Of a DNA stretch of 64,000 nt, positions 9,074 through 19,291 are shown piece after piece. This DNA is from Photorhabdus heterorhabditis (lineage in GTDB: Bacteria > Pseudomonadota > Gammaproteobacteria > Enterobacterales > Enterobacteriaceae), in contig NZ_RCWA01000005.1 in the NCBI RefSeq assembly GCF_018448905.1, positions 62,001 through 126,000 on the forward strand, given 5' to 3'. Each line of letters opens with the position of its first letter. Within the stretch, counting starts at the first letter, position 1. The position numbers and the translations under genes were made by a program. The notes under the pieces are model-generated. The model worked only from the letters and a program-made list of their open reading frames with translations. It did no database searches and was not told the origin of the DNA.

Positions 9074-9559
9074 TTAAGATATAACGGAAATGAGCAGTTT
9101 TTGTGTTCTGGTATTAAATGTAGCAATATATTCAAATAAACAATTTTTCATCATTGAGTAGTGTTCATAAAGTAATTCGTCATTTTTCCATTTTGCTAGG
9201 TTTTGGAAATATTTTAATGTATAAAAAGTTACAGCTATTCCACACTGTTCGGAATTTAAATAACCTTTAAATTTATTTTTAAGAGAAACCACATAACCAT
9301 CTGGAGGAGCTACAAAAAAACCTCCATTACTTAACTCAAATATTTCCCAAAATCCGCCTAGATATCCCTCTGCGTTTTCATCCATCCACGAATAAATATA
9401 AGTGTTACCTACAACAAATAATTCTTTAAGATATTCAGAAAGAAATTTTTTTCTATCGAAGTGCCAGGTTATTTTCTTTTTGGTTACGAGTGGAATATTT
9501 TCAGTTGCGTTTTTTTTACCTACTACACATGGGTTAATTTTTACGAAATTTTGATACAT
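9074..9559 (-). CDS. ArdB/KlcA-family antirestriction-like protein
   Basis: 161 residues. The central GGFWE (68-72) and LSNGGFFVAP (76-85), then the later GIAVTFYTL segment, are the hallmark core of the ArdB/KlcA antirestriction family. Plasmids and conjugative elements use these proteins to evade host type I restriction on entry. The N-terminal about 50 residues are divergent and Lys-rich. It supports the view that this accessory region derives from a conjugative element. The assignment comes from motif recognition, not an alignment. Confidence 0.75.
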   Translation of the reverse strand: MYQNFVKINPCVVGKKNATENIPLVTKKKITWHFDRKKFLSEYLKELFVVGNTYIYSWMDENAEGYLGGFWEIFELSNGGFFVAPPDGYVVSLKNKFKGYLNSEQCGIAVTFYTLKYFQNLAKWKNDELLYEHYSMMKNCLFEYIATFNTRTQKLLISVIS

Positions 9560-10297
9560 TTAAAATATCTCCTTTTTCCTTTGATGACATCAATTCCAAT
9601 CAATTAACAAGATTGAATAATTTATTGTTAATGAGAGGCCCAAAGGAGAACTTATGACATTTTCTATGTTTTTAACCAGAAATATCAATCTATTATAAAC
9701 ACAAGTGGCTAATTTTTGGCTTTTATCAAATGGGGTATTTTTTGCGCGATCTTAAAGTATACTGGTAATTCTCCCTGAAAAACGGGTGAAACGAGTCCTT
9801 TTTGAACAGATAATTGCCCTGAAATTCAAAATGAAGGTTTGGTTAGTGGGGGGAATTCCAGATTAACTATTAGATAGTATTCAGTGTATCTACTTTACGG
9901 ACCAGATGGTTCCAGGCGACTACCCCCTACCCTTTGAGGGAGATCGTTTCAGGGATGAAGTTGTGTAGAAGGTGATATCCTTAAACATGAACATGGCAAT
10001 CAGCTCTTTTTTTGTACGATATTTTATTAGAACAAAGTAATGGATAAAAAAACAACGCTCTGTTAATAATCTGACCCGTAGATTTATTTGCAGGTTTTTT
10101 TATTCGTGGAAGGCGAGATTTTTCTTGAAAAAAGTGGATTTAACCCCAGATCCTTTTTCATATTATGTATATGATTGCAAAATTTTTCAGGGGAGGTCTT
10201 CCCTTGATTGGCTAACTTTGAATCATGGTCATCATCGCTTATCTCAAGTAGAATCGGTTATGAATGGCACCAACATGAATTCTATTAGGAGACGGAA
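9560..10297. other. Accessory/core junction upstream of clpP
   Basis: No supported gene. E. coli carries tig immediately upstream of clpP; no tig-like sequence is visible here or anywhere to the left in the window. The right part holds a heat-shock-type promoter for clpP. The open frame at 10125-10358 runs over this promoter into clpP in another frame and is not a gene. Confidence 0.6.
10124..10151 (+). promoter_or_regulatory. Sigma-32-type heat-shock promoter of clpP
   Basis: CTTGAAA at 10124-10130, a 13-base spacer, and CCCCAGAT at 10144-10151 match the sigma-32 consensus (CTTGAAA, 13-15 bases, CCCCATNT) with a single difference in the -10 element. It lies about 150 bases upstream of the clpP start, as expected for a heat-inducible protease gene. 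Confidence 0.78.
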
Positions 10298-10921
10298 ATG
10301 TCATATAGCGACAAGCGGGATCAATATGTGCCTCATATGGCTTTGGTGCCGATGGTAATTGAACAGACTGCACGAGGGGAACGTTCGTTCGATATTTATT
10401 CACGTCTGTTAAAAGAGCGTATTATTTTTCTGACGGGTCAGGTTGAAGATCATATGGCAAACCTGGTTGTGGCCCAGATGTTGTTCCTTGAGGCAGAAAA
10501 TCCGGAAAAAGATATTTTCTTATATATAAATTCACCAGGTGGTGTGATTACTGCGGGAATGTCTATTTATGACACTATGCAGTTTATTAAACCAGATGTC
10601 AGCACCATCTGTATGGGACAGGCGTGTTCAATGGGGGCATTTTTACTGACCGCTGGTGCAGAAGGAAAACGCTTCTGTTTACCAAATTCCCGGGTCATGA
10701 TCCATCAACCATTAGGTGGTTTCCAAGGGCAGGCTACAGATATTGAAATTCATGCTCAGGAAATACTTAAGGTTAAAGCGCGTATGAATAGTTTGATGGC
10801 TAAGCATACGAGAAAACCTCTCGAAGAAATCGAGAAAGATACAGAACGTGATCGTTTCTTATCAGCAAGTGAAGCCGTAGAATATGGGTTGGTTGATAAG
10901 ATTTTTACCCATCGCGATTAA
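10298..10921 (+). CDS. clpP: ClpP, ATP-dependent Clp protease proteolytic subunit
   Basis: Serine peptidase forming the 14-subunit chamber that degrades substrates unfolded by ClpX or ClpA. The 207 residues match the E. coli pre-protein. The catalytic triad is in place: Ser111 ([10 protein letters not shown]), His136 (VMIHQP) and Asp185. The ATG at 10298 follows AGGAG, 5 bases upstream. It stands 145 bases before clpX with a strong hairpin in the gap, so the two are probably co-transcribed but differentially expressed. Confidence 0.98.
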   Translation: MSYSDKRDQYVPHMALVPMVIEQTARGERSFDIYSRLLKERIIFLTGQVEDHMANLVVAQMLFLEAENPEKDIFLYINSPGGVITAGMSIYDTMQFIKPDVSTICMGQACSMGAFLLTAGAEGKRFCLPNSRVMIHQPLGGFQGQATDIEIHAQEILKVKARMNSLMAKHTRKPLEEIEKDTERDRFLSASEAVEYGLVDKIFTHRD

Positions 10922-10955
10922 TTTATTATTCCCGGAAGCTATAATATAAATATTC

Positions 10956-10981
10956 GCCTTACCATTATCATTTGGTAAGGC
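10956..10981 (+). other. Perfect hairpin between clpP and clpX
   Basis: GCCTTACC (10956-10963) and GGTAAGGC (10974-10981) form an 8-bp perfect stem with a 10-base loop. No T-run follows, so it is not a classical terminator. It may stabilise the clpP message or partly attenuate clpX. Confidence 0.6.
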
Positions 10982-11066
10982 AATGTTGTTCTCGGGGTAA
11001 TAGCAGAAGTTTCCTGCTTTGCCAGACGAATCTGGGGTAGCAGTTGATAAAGTGAGGTTGTGACTG

Positions 11067-12338
11067 ATGACAGATAAGCGCAAAGACGGTTCAGGAAAGC
11101 TGCTGTATTGCTCTTTCTGCGGGAAAAGCCAACATGAAGTGCGAAAATTGATTGCTGGCCCGTCAGTGTATATCTGCGATGAATGTGTGGATTTATGTAA
11201 CGACATCATTCGCGAAGAAATTAAAGAACTTGTACCACATCGTGAGCGTAGTGCATTACCAACTCCTCATGAAATCCGTCAACATCTGGATGATTATGTG
11301 ATCGGCCAGGAAACGGCGAAAAAGGTGCTGGCAGTTGCTGTTTATAACCATTACAAGCGGTTGCGTAATGGTGATATGAGTAACGGTGTTGAATTAGGTA
11401 AAAGTAATATTCTGCTCATTGGACCGACAGGGAGTGGTAAGACGCTGTTGGCTGAAACGCTGGCCCGTTATCTCGATGTCCCTTTTACTATGGCGGATGC
11501 GACTACTCTGACTGAAGCGGGATATGTGGGTGAAGACGTAGAAAACATTATTCAGAAATTACTGCAAAAATGTGACTACGATGTGCAAAAAGCCCAGCGC
11601 GGTATTGTTTACATCGATGAAATTGACAAAATTTCACGTAAATCTGATAACCCATCGATTACCCGGGATGTTTCTGGTGAAGGTGTACAACAAGCACTAT
11701 TAAAACTGATTGAAGGTACAATTGCGGCAGTTCCGCCTCAGGGGGGACGTAAACATCCTCAGCAGGAGTTTTTACAGGTAGATACCTCTAAAATCTTATT
11801 CATTTGTGGTGGGGCGTTTGCTGGCCTGGATAAAGTAATTGGTCAGCGTCTAAATACCAGTACCGGTATTGGTTTTGGTGCGAAGGTGCAAGGTGAGTCA
11901 GAAAAAGCGACTGAAGGTGAACTTCTTGCCCAGGCTGAACCAGAAGATCTGATCAAATTTGGGCTGATTCCTGAATTTATTGGGCGGTTACCTGTTGTTG
12001 CTACACTCAGCGAACTGAGTGAAGAAGCGTTGATTCAGATTCTGAAAGAACCTAAAAATGCGTTGACTAAGCAGTATCAGGCGTTGTTTAACCTTGAAGG
12101 TGTCGATCTGGAATTCAGAACTGAAGCCCTGACCGCTATTGCTAAGAAAGCAATGGTTCGTAAGACAGGTGCTCGTGGCTTGCGTTCTATTGTTGAAGGT
12201 GCATTGCTGGACACTATGTATGATCTGCCATCGATGGAACATGTTGGAAAAGTTGTTGTAGACGAATCTGTTGTCAATGGTCAATCTGCACCATTACTGA
12301 TTTACAGCAAACCGGATGCTCAGGTTTCTGGTGAGTGA
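11067..12338 (+). CDS. clpX: ClpX, AAA+ unfoldase of the Clp protease
   Basis: 423-residue unfoldase that recognises tagged substrates (ssrA and others) and feeds ClpP. The N-terminal zinc finger has Cys15, Cys18, Cys37 and Cys40. Walker A GPTGSGKT is at residues 119-126 and Walker B is in [10 protein letters not shown]. The GIGFGA segment corresponds to the IGF loop that docks on ClpP. It starts at the ATG at 11067. A strong terminator follows before lon, which has its own promoter. Confidence 0.98.
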   Translation: MTDKRKDGSGKLLYCSFCGKSQHEVRKLIAGPSVYICDECVDLCNDIIREEIKELVPHRERSALPTPHEIRQHLDDYVIGQETAKKVLAVAVYNHYKRLRNGDMSNGVELGKSNILLIGPTGSGKTLLAETLARYLDVPFTMADATTLTEAGYVGEDVENIIQKLLQKCDYDVQKAQRGIVYIDEIDKISRKSDNPSITRDVSGEGVQQALLKLIEGTIAAVPPQGGRKHPQQEFLQVDTSKILFICGGAFAGLDKVIGQRLNTSTGIGFGAKVQGESEKATEGELLAQAEPEDLIKFGLIPEFIGRLPVVATLSELSEEALIQILKEPKNALTKQYQALFNLEGVDLEFRTEALTAIAKKAMVRKTGARGLRSIVEGALLDTMYDLPSMEHVGKVVVDESVVNGQSAPLLIYSKPDAQVSGE

Positions 12339-12382
12339 TTGAGATCAGGACAGGGAATTCATTAAACTGGGTATTATTGAAT

Positions 12383-12413
12383 AAAATGAGGGGGTTACCC
12401 TCATTTTGTTTTT
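12383..12413 (+). terminator. Rho-independent terminator of clpPX
   Basis: AAAATGAGGG (12383-12392) pairs perfectly with CCCTCATTTT (12398-12407) around a 5-base loop and is followed by a T-rich tail. Confidence 0.88.
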
Positions 12414-12430
12414 ATTGGCGTACTGTACCA

Positions 12431-12457
12431 TTGAATGTCAAATTCCTGTCCCCATAT
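12431..12457 (+). promoter_or_regulatory. Sigma-32-type heat-shock promoter of lon
   Basis: TTGAAT at 12431-12436, a 13-base spacer, and CCCCATAT at 12450-12457. This matches the sigma-32 consensus well and lies about 90 bases before the lon start, the same arrangement as the known E. coli lon heat-shock promoter. Confidence 0.85.
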
Positions 12458-12546
12458 ATTTTATATTCTATGATGTGAAACTCGTGAGAACCGTGTTTCA
12501 CGAGATTCCCTAAAAACTGGCGAAAGCTAAACGAAGAGAGAGCTCT

Positions 12547-14901
12547 ATGAATCCTGAGCGTTCCGAACGCATAGAAATCCCTGTATTGCCTTTGCGCGAT
12601 GTGGTGGTTTACCCACATATGGTGATCCCACTGTTTGTAGGGCGTGAAAAATCTATTCACTGCCTGGAAGCAGCAATGGATCATGACAAACAGATCATGT
12701 TAGTTGCGCAAAAAGAAGCTTCAACTGATGAGCCAGGGGTTAATGACCTTTTCTCCGTTGGTACAGTAGCTTCTATTTTACAGATGTTAAAACTGCCTGA
12801 TGGTACTGTAAAAGTACTCGTTGAAGGGTTGAAACGTGCTCGTATCACGACTCTGGCTGATAATGGTGAGCATTTTTCTGCTCAGGCTGAGTATCTTGAT
12901 TCACCGATCGTTGATGAGCGTGAGCAGGAAGTTTTGATAAGGACAGCTATTAATCAGTTTGAAGGTTACATTAAGCTAAATAAGAAAATTCCACCAGAGG
13001 TTCTGACCTCGTTACACAGTATTGAAGATGCAGCTAAACTAGCTGATACAATTGCTGCGCATATGCCACTGAAACTCAATGATAAACAGACTGTTCTGGA
13101 AATGTCTGATGTCGTTGAGCGCCTTGAATATCTGATGGCAATGATGGAATCAGAAATTGATCTGTTACAGGTAGAAAAACGAATCCGTAACCGCGTGAAG
13201 AAACAAATGGAAAAAAGCCAGCGCGAGTACTACCTGAATGAGCAAATGAAAGCAATTCAGAAAGAATTGGGTGAAATGGATGATGCGCCTGATGAGTATG
13301 AAACTCTCAAGCGCAAAATTGAAGCGGCAAAAATGCCAAAGGAAGCCCGTGAAAAAGCGGAAGCTGAATTGCAAAAGCTGAAAATGATGTCGCCTATGTC
13401 AGCGGAAGCAACTGTTGTCCGTAGTTACATCGATTGGATGGTACAGGTTCCGTGGGTTACTCGCAGTAAGGTTAAAAAAGATCTAGTTAACGCCCAGGAA
13501 ACTTTGGATACCGACCATTATGGTCTGGAGCGTGTTAAAGAGCGTATTCTTGAGTATCTAGCAGTACAAAGCAGAATCAGCAAAATTAAAGGGCCAATTT
13601 TATGTTTAGTTGGCCCTCCTGGGGTAGGTAAAACCTCTTTAGGCCAGTCTATTGCGCGAGCGACTGGGCGGAAATATGTGCGTATGGCACTGGGTGGGGT
13701 CCGTGATGAAGCTGAAATCCGTGGTCACCGCCGTACCTATATTGGATCTATGCCGGGCAAATTGATTCAAAAAATGTCCAAAGTTGGGGTGAAAAACCCA
13801 CTGTTCTTGCTGGATGAAATTGACAAAATGTCATCTGATATGCGTGGTGATCCAGCTTCTGCTTTACTGGAAGTTTTGGACCCGGAACAGAATGTGGCAT
13901 TTAATGACCATTATTTGGAAGTTGATTACGATCTGTCAGATGTCATGTTTGTTGCAACATCCAACTCCATGAATATTCCTGCACCATTATTGGATCGTAT
14001 GGAGATTATTCGTCTGTCCGGTTATACCGAAGATGAAAAACTGAATATTGCCAAACGTCATTTGCTGCCTAAGCAGATTGAGCGTAATGCTCTGAAAAAA
14101 CATGAATTAACTATTGATGACAGTGCCATCATTGGCATTATCCGTTATTACACCCGTGAGGCTGGGGTGCGTAGCTTAGAGCGAGAAATTTCTAAGCTGT
14201 GCCGTAAGACGGTGAAGACATTGCTAATGGATAAGAGTTTGAAACACATTGAGATCAGTGCAGATAACCTAAAAGATTATCTGGGTGTTCAACGTGTAGA
14301 CTATGGCCGTGCAGATACAGAAAACCGCATTGGTCAGGTTACAGGACTTGCATGGACTGAGGTCGGTGGTGATTTACTGACAATTGAAACCGCGTGTGTT
14401 CCAGGAAAAGGTAAACTGACCTATACCGGTTCACTGGGCGAAGTCATGCAGGAATCGATTCAGGCAGCATTAACCGTTGTTCGGGCCCGTGCTGATAAAT
14501 TGGGTATCAACTCTGATTTCTATGAGAAACGGGATATCCATGTCCATGTTCCGGAAGGGGCGACACCTAAAGATGGTCCAAGTGCAGGTATCGCTATGTG
14601 TACAGCATTGGTTTCCTGTCTGACAGGCAATCCAGTTCGTGCTGATGTTGCTATGACAGGTGAAATTACACTTCGTGGTTTGGTTCTGCCGATTGGTGGT
14701 TTGAAAGAGAAACTATTGGCTGCTCATCGAGGTGGGATTAAAACGGTCTTAATTCCAGAAGAGAATAAACGCGATCTGGAAGAGATTCCACAGAATATTA
14801 TTGCAGATCTACAGATCCATCCGGTTAAGCGTATTGAAGATGTTTTAACTATTACATTGCAGAACCCAGTGTTTGGTGCAGAATTGGTGTCAGTGAAGTA
14901 A
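12547..14901 (+). CDS. lon: Lon, ATP-dependent protease
   Basis: Cytoplasmic AAA+ protease that degrades misfolded and specific regulatory proteins. At 784 residues it equals E. coli Lon. An N-terminal substrate-binding domain and coiled coil precede Walker A GPPGVGKT at 356-363. The C-terminal protease domain has the Ser-Lys dyad at Ser679 (DGPSAGIAM) and Lys722 (GGLKEK). It is flanked by its own promoter and terminator. Confidence 0.98.
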   Translation: MNPERSERIEIPVLPLRDVVVYPHMVIPLFVGREKSIHCLEAAMDHDKQIMLVAQKEASTDEPGVNDLFSVGTVASILQMLKLPDGTVKVLVEGLKRARITTLADNGEHFSAQAEYLDSPIVDEREQEVLIRTAINQFEGYIKLNKKIPPEVLTSLHSIEDAAKLADTIAAHMPLKLNDKQTVLEMSDVVERLEYLMAMMESEIDLLQVEKRIRNRVKKQMEKSQREYYLNEQMKAIQKELGEMDDAPDEYETLKRKIEAAKMPKEAREKAEAELQKLKMMSPMSAEATVVRSYIDWMVQVPWVTRSKVKKDLVNAQETLDTDHYGLERVKERILEYLAVQSRISKIKGPILCLVGPPGVGKTSLGQSIARATGRKYVRMALGGVRDEAEIRGHRRTYIGSMPGKLIQKMSKVGVKNPLFLLDEIDKMSSDMRGDPASALLEVLDPEQNVAFNDHYLEVDYDLSDVMFVATSNSMNIPAPLLDRMEIIRLSGYTEDEKLNIAKRHLLPKQIERNALKKHELTIDDSAIIGIIRYYTREAGVRSLEREISKLCRKTVKTLLMDKSLKHIEISADNLKDYLGVQRVDYGRADTENRIGQVTGLAWTEVGGDLLTIETACVPGKGKLTYTGSLGEVMQESIQAALTVVRARADKLGINSDFYEKRDIHVHVPEGATPKDGPSAGIAMCTALVSCLTGNPVRADVAMTGEITLRGLVLPIGGLKEKLLAAHRGGIKTVLIPEENKRDLEEIPQNIIADLQIHPVKRIEDVLTITLQNPVFGAELVSVK

Positions 14902-14942
14902 TATAAAATAGTGAACGATTTCAAGAGTTATGGATGAAATAT

Positions 14943-14978
14943 AAGCTGGTAAGTTAACTCAGACTTGCCAGCTTTTTT
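14943..14978 (+). terminator. Rho-independent terminator of lon
   Basis: AAGCTGGTAAG (14943-14953) pairs with CTTGCCAGCTT (14964-14974) with one wobble, followed by a run of T. Confidence 0.85.
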
Positions 14979-15120
14979 GTATCGATGAACTGTCTGATAA
15001 ATATTTGGCTGTCTTATGATTTCTTGCCAATATTGGAAAGGATTGATATAACGGCACTGCTATCGGGTTATCCGCTAGGGTTCTGATGCGATAGTAAAAT
15101 ACTATATGGGGATGATAAGA

Positions 15121-15405
15121 GTGAATAAATCACAATTGATCGACAAAATTGCTGCTGACTCTAATATTTCTAAAGCAGCTGCAGGGCGTGTAGTAGATGC
15201 ATTCATTTCTTCTGTAACGGGTGCATTGAAGGATGGTGATGATGTTGCTCTGGTAGGGTTCGGTACTTTTGCTGTTCGTGAACGTTCTGCACGTACTGGT
15301 CGTAACCCTCAGACAGGTAAAGAGCTCAAAATTGCTGCGGCTAGAGTACCTGCTTTCCGTCCAGGTAAGAGTTTGAAAGATGCTGTTAACGGTAACACAA
15401 ACTAA
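15121..15405 (+). CDS. hupB: HU-beta nucleoid protein
   Basis: Histone-like DNA-bending protein, working as HU alpha-beta dimers. The GTG at 15121 is chosen (94 residues, starting like other HupB proteins at (M)[11 protein letters not shown]), with GGGGA 8 bases upstream; the ATG at 15106 would add five residues not found in the family. The DNA-binding arm [10 protein letters not shown] is intact. The tail is a few residues longer than E. coli HupB (ends NGNTN). It stands between lon and ppiD in the conserved order. Confidence 0.96.
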   Translation: MNKSQLIDKIAADSNISKAAAGRVVDAFISSVTGALKDGDDVALVGFGTFAVRERSARTGRNPQTGKELKIAAARVPAFRPGKSLKDAVNGNTN

Positions 15406-15571
15406 ATATTGTTTGTCAGTGCTTGTTATATCGGCAAACTAAACTGACGAGACAGATTTGGTAAGTTAGAATAGAAGCGCATCAATTGATTGGTGTGCTT
15501 TTTTTCTCTTAGCGCTTGAATTAGCGTAATATGGTAGTTTCAATTTCACCAAAGCGGAGTTTTGCCTCTTT

Positions 15572-17443
15572 ATGATGGACAACCTACGCACGGCGGCAAA
15601 CAGTCCTGTGCTTAAAATCGTGCTGGCTCTCATTATTTTGTCTTTTGTACTGACTGGTGTTGGGGGCTATCTGACAAGTGGAACTGGTAGTTATGCTGCC
15701 GAAGTGAATGGCCAGACTATCAGTCGTGCTCAATTAGAGCAGGCATTTCAGCAAGAGAGAAACATGTTGCAAGAACAACTAGGAGATCAATTCTCTGTGT
15801 TGGCGAGTAATGAACAAAGCATGAAGCAGATTCGTAGTCAGGCTTTAGAACGCCTGGTTAATAATGCGTTGATTGATCAATATTCCCGTGAGTTGGGTTT
15901 GTCTGCTAGCGATGAGCAGGTTAAGGATTCCATCCGAAATACCCCTTATTTTCAGACAAACGGTAAATTTGATAACAACAAATATTTGGAACTGCTCAAT
16001 CGTTTGAATTTTAGTCCGGATGTTTTTGCTGAACAAACACGCCAGAATTTAATTAATCAGCAATTAATTATGGCTTTTTCTGATAGTGAAGTCGTACTGC
16101 CTGGTGAAGTAAAACTCAATGCTGAGCTGCTTCTGCAACAACGAACCGTTCGTTTGGTGACATTGGAGCTAAAGAAAATTCAGGCTCAGCAAGAAGTAAC
16201 AGATAAAGAATTACAAGATTACTACAATCTGAAAAAGGACGGTTTTATTGCTCCTGAAGAAGTGAAAGTCAGCTATATCAAAATGGATGCCGCAGATGAA
16301 ATAGATAAAGTTTCTGTCACATCAGTTGATATTGATACTTACTATGAGCATAACCTGAAGCGCTATACTCAGCCAGAACAGAAAAAGTATAGCCTGATTC
16401 AGCTTGCAACTGAAGCTGAAGCCAAAGTAGTGCTTGATGAGCTGAATAAAGGTGCTGATTTTGGCAAATTGGCGGCTAAAAAATCCACAGATAAGTTTTC
16501 AGCAAAAAATAATGGTGAGATTGGCTGGATGGAAGAGGATTCTCTTCCTGAAGAGATGAAAAAAGCTAATTTGAAAGAGAAGGGCCAAATTTCTTCCGTT
16601 ATTAAGGTTCCTAATGGCTTCGCCATTTTCCATTTGGATGATGTTAAGCCTCAAATAACCAAACCTTTGTCTGAAGTTCGCTCTGAAATTGAGAAAACGG
16701 TTAAGCAGGAAAAAGCGGTAGATGCTTTCTATGCTCTACAACAGAAAGTTAGTGATGCGGCTACTAACGATAATGAATCCTTAGTTGCTGCTGAGGAGGT
16801 TTCAGGTACTAAGGTTGTGACAACGGGATGGTTTGATCGTAACAATGTGCCAGCAGAGATTAACTTTGGTTCTGTTATTCATGAAATTTTTGAAGGTAAT
16901 CTTGTTGATGGACAAGGACCAACAGGTGTTAACTCTGATGTGATCTCCGTTGAAGGTGATCGTGCCTTTGTTCTGCGTGTAGATAACTACAAACCGGAAA
17001 TAGTGCAACCATTTGAGAAAGTTAAAGAACAGGTTACCGAACTAGTTAAGCGTCAGAAAGCTGAAAAACAGCTTCAAGTTGAAAGTGAGAGATTGTTAGC
17101 CGCTTTAAAAGAAGGCAAAGGTGAACAAGTCTTGAAAGATGCTGGTATTAAGTTTGGTGAGTCTCAGGTTATTCAACGTACACCTCAGAATAATGCATTG
17201 GTTGATGCAGTATTTGCTTTACCACAGCCAAAAGAAGATAAAGCCGAGTATGGTTTAGTGAAAAATAGTCTGGATGACATTGTTCTGATTCAATTGGATA
17301 AAGTTACTTCAGGTGTTATATCGGAAGAGCAAATTAAAGGTATGACTGATAGTTACCAGAATGAGATAGGTAACGCTATGCTGGAGTCTTTACTGATTAA
17401 CCTGCGTGAAAAGGCTAAAATTAAGTTAGGTCATATCGAATAA
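15572..17443 (+). CDS. ppiD: PpiD, membrane-anchored periplasmic chaperone/PPIase-like protein
   Basis: Chaperone near the Sec translocon that helps proteins emerging into the periplasm. 623 residues. An N-terminal membrane anchor (about residues 16-36, VLKIVLALIILSFVLTGVG) is followed by a SurA_N-like region, the parvulin domain (SLIQLATEAEAKVVLDELNKG ... GEIGWMEEDSLPEEM) and a long C-terminal region close to E. coli PpiD throughout. Start MMDNLRTAANS aligns with E. coli. Confidence 0.97.
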   Translation: MMDNLRTAANSPVLKIVLALIILSFVLTGVGGYLTSGTGSYAAEVNGQTISRAQLEQAFQQERNMLQEQLGDQFSVLASNEQSMKQIRSQALERLVNNALIDQYSRELGLSASDEQVKDSIRNTPYFQTNGKFDNNKYLELLNRLNFSPDVFAEQTRQNLINQQLIMAFSDSEVVLPGEVKLNAELLLQQRTVRLVTLELKKIQAQQEVTDKELQDYYNLKKDGFIAPEEVKVSYIKMDAADEIDKVSVTSVDIDTYYEHNLKRYTQPEQKKYSLIQLATEAEAKVVLDELNKGADFGKLAAKKSTDKFSAKNNGEIGWMEEDSLPEEMKKANLKEKGQISSVIKVPNGFAIFHLDDVKPQITKPLSEVRSEIEKTVKQEKAVDAFYALQQKVSDAATNDNESLVAAEEVSGTKVVTTGWFDRNNVPAEINFGSVIHEIFEGNLVDGQGPTGVNSDVISVEGDRAFVLRVDNYKPEIVQPFEKVKEQVTELVKRQKAEKQLQVESERLLAALKEGKGEQVLKDAGIKFGESQVIQRTPQNNALVDAVFALPQPKEDKAEYGLVKNSLDDIVLIQLDKVTSGVISEEQIKGMTDSYQNEIGNAMLESLLINLREKAKIKLGHIE

Positions 17444-17490
17444 AGTTTGCGGGGAATATCGCAAATATCTTTGTAATTATCTTGCTAATC

Positions 17491-17512
17491 AAGGCCGCTT
17501 TCGCGGCCTTTC
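17491..17512 (+). terminator. Hairpin terminator after ppiD
   Basis: AAGGCCGC (17491-17498) and GCGGCCTT (17503-17510) form an 8-bp GC-rich stem with a 4-base loop. The T tail is short and interrupted, so it is a moderate terminator. Confidence 0.65.
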
Positions 17513-17593
17513 GCATATCTGATACTTGCTCATTGTGATTAAATTTATCTGTGGCAATCTTCTCGGCGTCAAATAAAACATGGAGGGATTGAT

Positions 17594-17968
17594 ATGAAAA
17601 AATCGGGAGTTTTATCTATTTTACTTGCTAGCTTGCTTTATGTGTGTGGGGGACAATTTGCAATTGCTGCCGAGCAAGTAAAAGACAAAGTAGCTAAAAC
17701 AGCCAATACTACCAATAATTCTTCATCAGAAAAGCAGTTACAGCGTCAAGACACTTTGAAAGTAGAAGAAAAGGGGGTGGTAAATATTAATACTGCAAGT
17801 GCAGAGGAGTTAGCAAAAGCACTGAGTGGTATTGGGGTAAAAAAAGCACAGGGAATTGTTGAATATCGTGAAAAACATGGTGCGTTTACTACAGTGGAAC
17901 AATTACAGGAGGTTCAGGGAATAGGGCCGGTTTTCATTGAGCGGAACCGAAGTAAGTTGAGTTACTAG
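17594..17968 (+). CDS. ybaV: ComEA-like helix-hairpin-helix protein (YbaV)
   Basis: 124-residue exported protein. A signal peptide (cleavage near AIAAEQ, residue about 27) is followed by a charged low-complexity linker and a C-terminal ComEA-type double helix-hairpin-helix (VNINTASAEELAKALSGIGVKKAQGIVEYR ... VQGIGPVFIERN). ComEA proteins bind DNA in the periplasm during uptake in competent bacteria; in enterobacteria the role is unproven. The start has GGAGG 8 bases upstream. Position next to ppiD and fadM is conserved. Confidence 0.93.
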   Translation: MKKSGVLSILLASLLYVCGGQFAIAAEQVKDKVAKTANTTNNSSSEKQLQRQDTLKVEEKGVVNINTASAEELAKALSGIGVKKAQGIVEYREKHGAFTTVEQLQEVQGIGPVFIERNRSKLSY

Positions 17969-18124
17969 CGTATCATCCAGCATCCTCATTCATAACTTGT
18001 TTTGTGATTGAGGATGTTGTGAAGTAGATCACATATAAATTACTTTAATTAATGTCAATTTTTTGTTTTGCTATTGTTAAATCAATCTGGTCAGATGAGT
18101 GACTTTAACATTAAAGGCAATATT

Positions 18125-18532
18125 ATGAGTTCAATTATAAAAGTTCATGGCTATCATATAGATTTATTTCAACATGTGAACAATGCTCGCTATCTGGAGT
18201 TTATGGAAAGTGCCCGCTGGGAATGGTTGCACAAATATTCTATAGTGGAATGGATACAGAAAAATGATGTTGGGTTCGCGGTGGTTAACATTAATATTAA
18301 TTATCGTAGTTCAGCAGTTCTTGGTGATGAATTAGAGGTGGATTGCCGATTAACGGAGTTGAGAAATAGAAGTGGTGTGTTTTCTCAGCAGATAATACGT
18401 AGAAAGGATAATCAACCTATTGCAGATGCGAAAACTACGTTTGTTTGGATTGATAGACAAACGCAGAAAGCGTTGTCTATTGAAGGTGAACTACGTGAAA
18501 TAATGAAAGCTTTGGTGAAAACAGGACAATGA
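18125..18532 (+). CDS. fadM: FadM/YbaW, long-chain acyl-CoA thioesterase III
   Basis: Hot-dog fold thioesterase, in E. coli hydrolysing long-chain acyl-CoAs during beta-oxidation. The ATG at 18125 (135 residues, MSSIIKVHGYHIDLFQHVNNARYLEF) matches the start of E. coli FadM; the TTG at 18068 adds 19 unrelated residues. The HVNNARYLEF motif contains the active-site region of the 4HBT family. Convergent with queC. Confidence 0.93.
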   Translation: MSSIIKVHGYHIDLFQHVNNARYLEFMESARWEWLHKYSIVEWIQKNDVGFAVVNININYRSSAVLGDELEVDCRLTELRNRSGVFSQQIIRRKDNQPIADAKTTFVWIDRQTQKALSIEGELREIMKALVKTGQ

Positions 18533-18560
18533 GAGCAAAAGGCTCCCATTGCCATTTGCA

Positions 18561-19259
18561 TTAGGCTAAATGTGTTTTTGCTTTCATTTCAGTCATTATT
18601 TTTTCAGGCGCATCCAGATATTGTTCTAGCCCGTTAGCTCTGAGATGGCAAGCAGCACATGTACCACAACCATTACCTTGAACGCCATTGTAACAAGTTA
18701 GTGTCTGGCTACGAACAAAGTCTAAATGCTGATAGTAGTCAGACAACGCCCAAGTTTCAGCTTTGTTGAGCCACATCAATGGGGTTTCAAAACGGATATC
18801 ACGGGCAATGCCAAGGTTTACAGCTTTATTCAGGGCTTTGACAAATTCATCACGGCAATCAGGATAGCCGGAGAAATCAGTCTCGCATACGCCAGTAATG
18901 ACTGCCTCAGCTTCAACTTGATAAGCATATATAGCAGCTAGAGTCAGGAATAAGATATTGCGACCAGGAACGAATGTGTTGGGTATGGTACTTTTTTCAC
19001 TTTCATTATAGTCAGGAACAGGGATGTTATCACGAGTCAGACTGCTAAGAGCGAGTTCGTTAAGCAATGTGACATCCAGAACTTTATGCGCAACAACATT
19101 AAGAGAATGGCTGATATAACGTGCGACATCGATTTCAGCACGGTGGCGCTGACCATAATCAAAAGTGACACAGTGTACTTCGTCATATTGATTAATCGCC
19201 TGAATAAGGCATGTGGTGGAGTCTTGTCCACCACTGAATACAACAACAGCTCGTCTCAT
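18561..19259 (-). CDS. queC: QueC, 7-cyano-7-deazaguanine (preQ0) synthase
   Basis: Makes preQ0 from 7-carboxy-7-deazaguanine with ATP and ammonia in queuosine synthesis. 232 residues. An N-terminal PP-loop SGGQDS (9-14) binds ATP and a C-terminal cysteine cluster ([19 protein letters not shown]) binds zinc. The ATG at 19259 has GAGG 8 bases upstream. Convergent with fadM, as in E. coli. Confidence 0.97.
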   Translation of the reverse strand: MRRAVVVFSGGQDSTTCLIQAINQYDEVHCVTFDYGQRHRAEIDVARYISHSLNVVAHKVLDVTLLNELALSSLTRDNIPVPDYNESEKSTIPNTFVPGRNILFLTLAAIYAYQVEAEAVITGVCETDFSGYPDCRDEFVKALNKAVNLGIARDIRFETPLMWLNKAETWALSDYYQHLDFVRSQTLTCYNGVQGNGCGTCAACHLRANGLEQYLDAPEKIMTEMKAKTHLA

Positions 19260-19291
19260 TGTAACATCCTCATTGAAATAAAACGGTTATG

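Noticed and set aside
10125-10358. 77-codon plus-strand frame before clpP
   Set aside because: It covers the clpP heat-shock promoter and runs into clpP out of frame; the composition is not protein-like.
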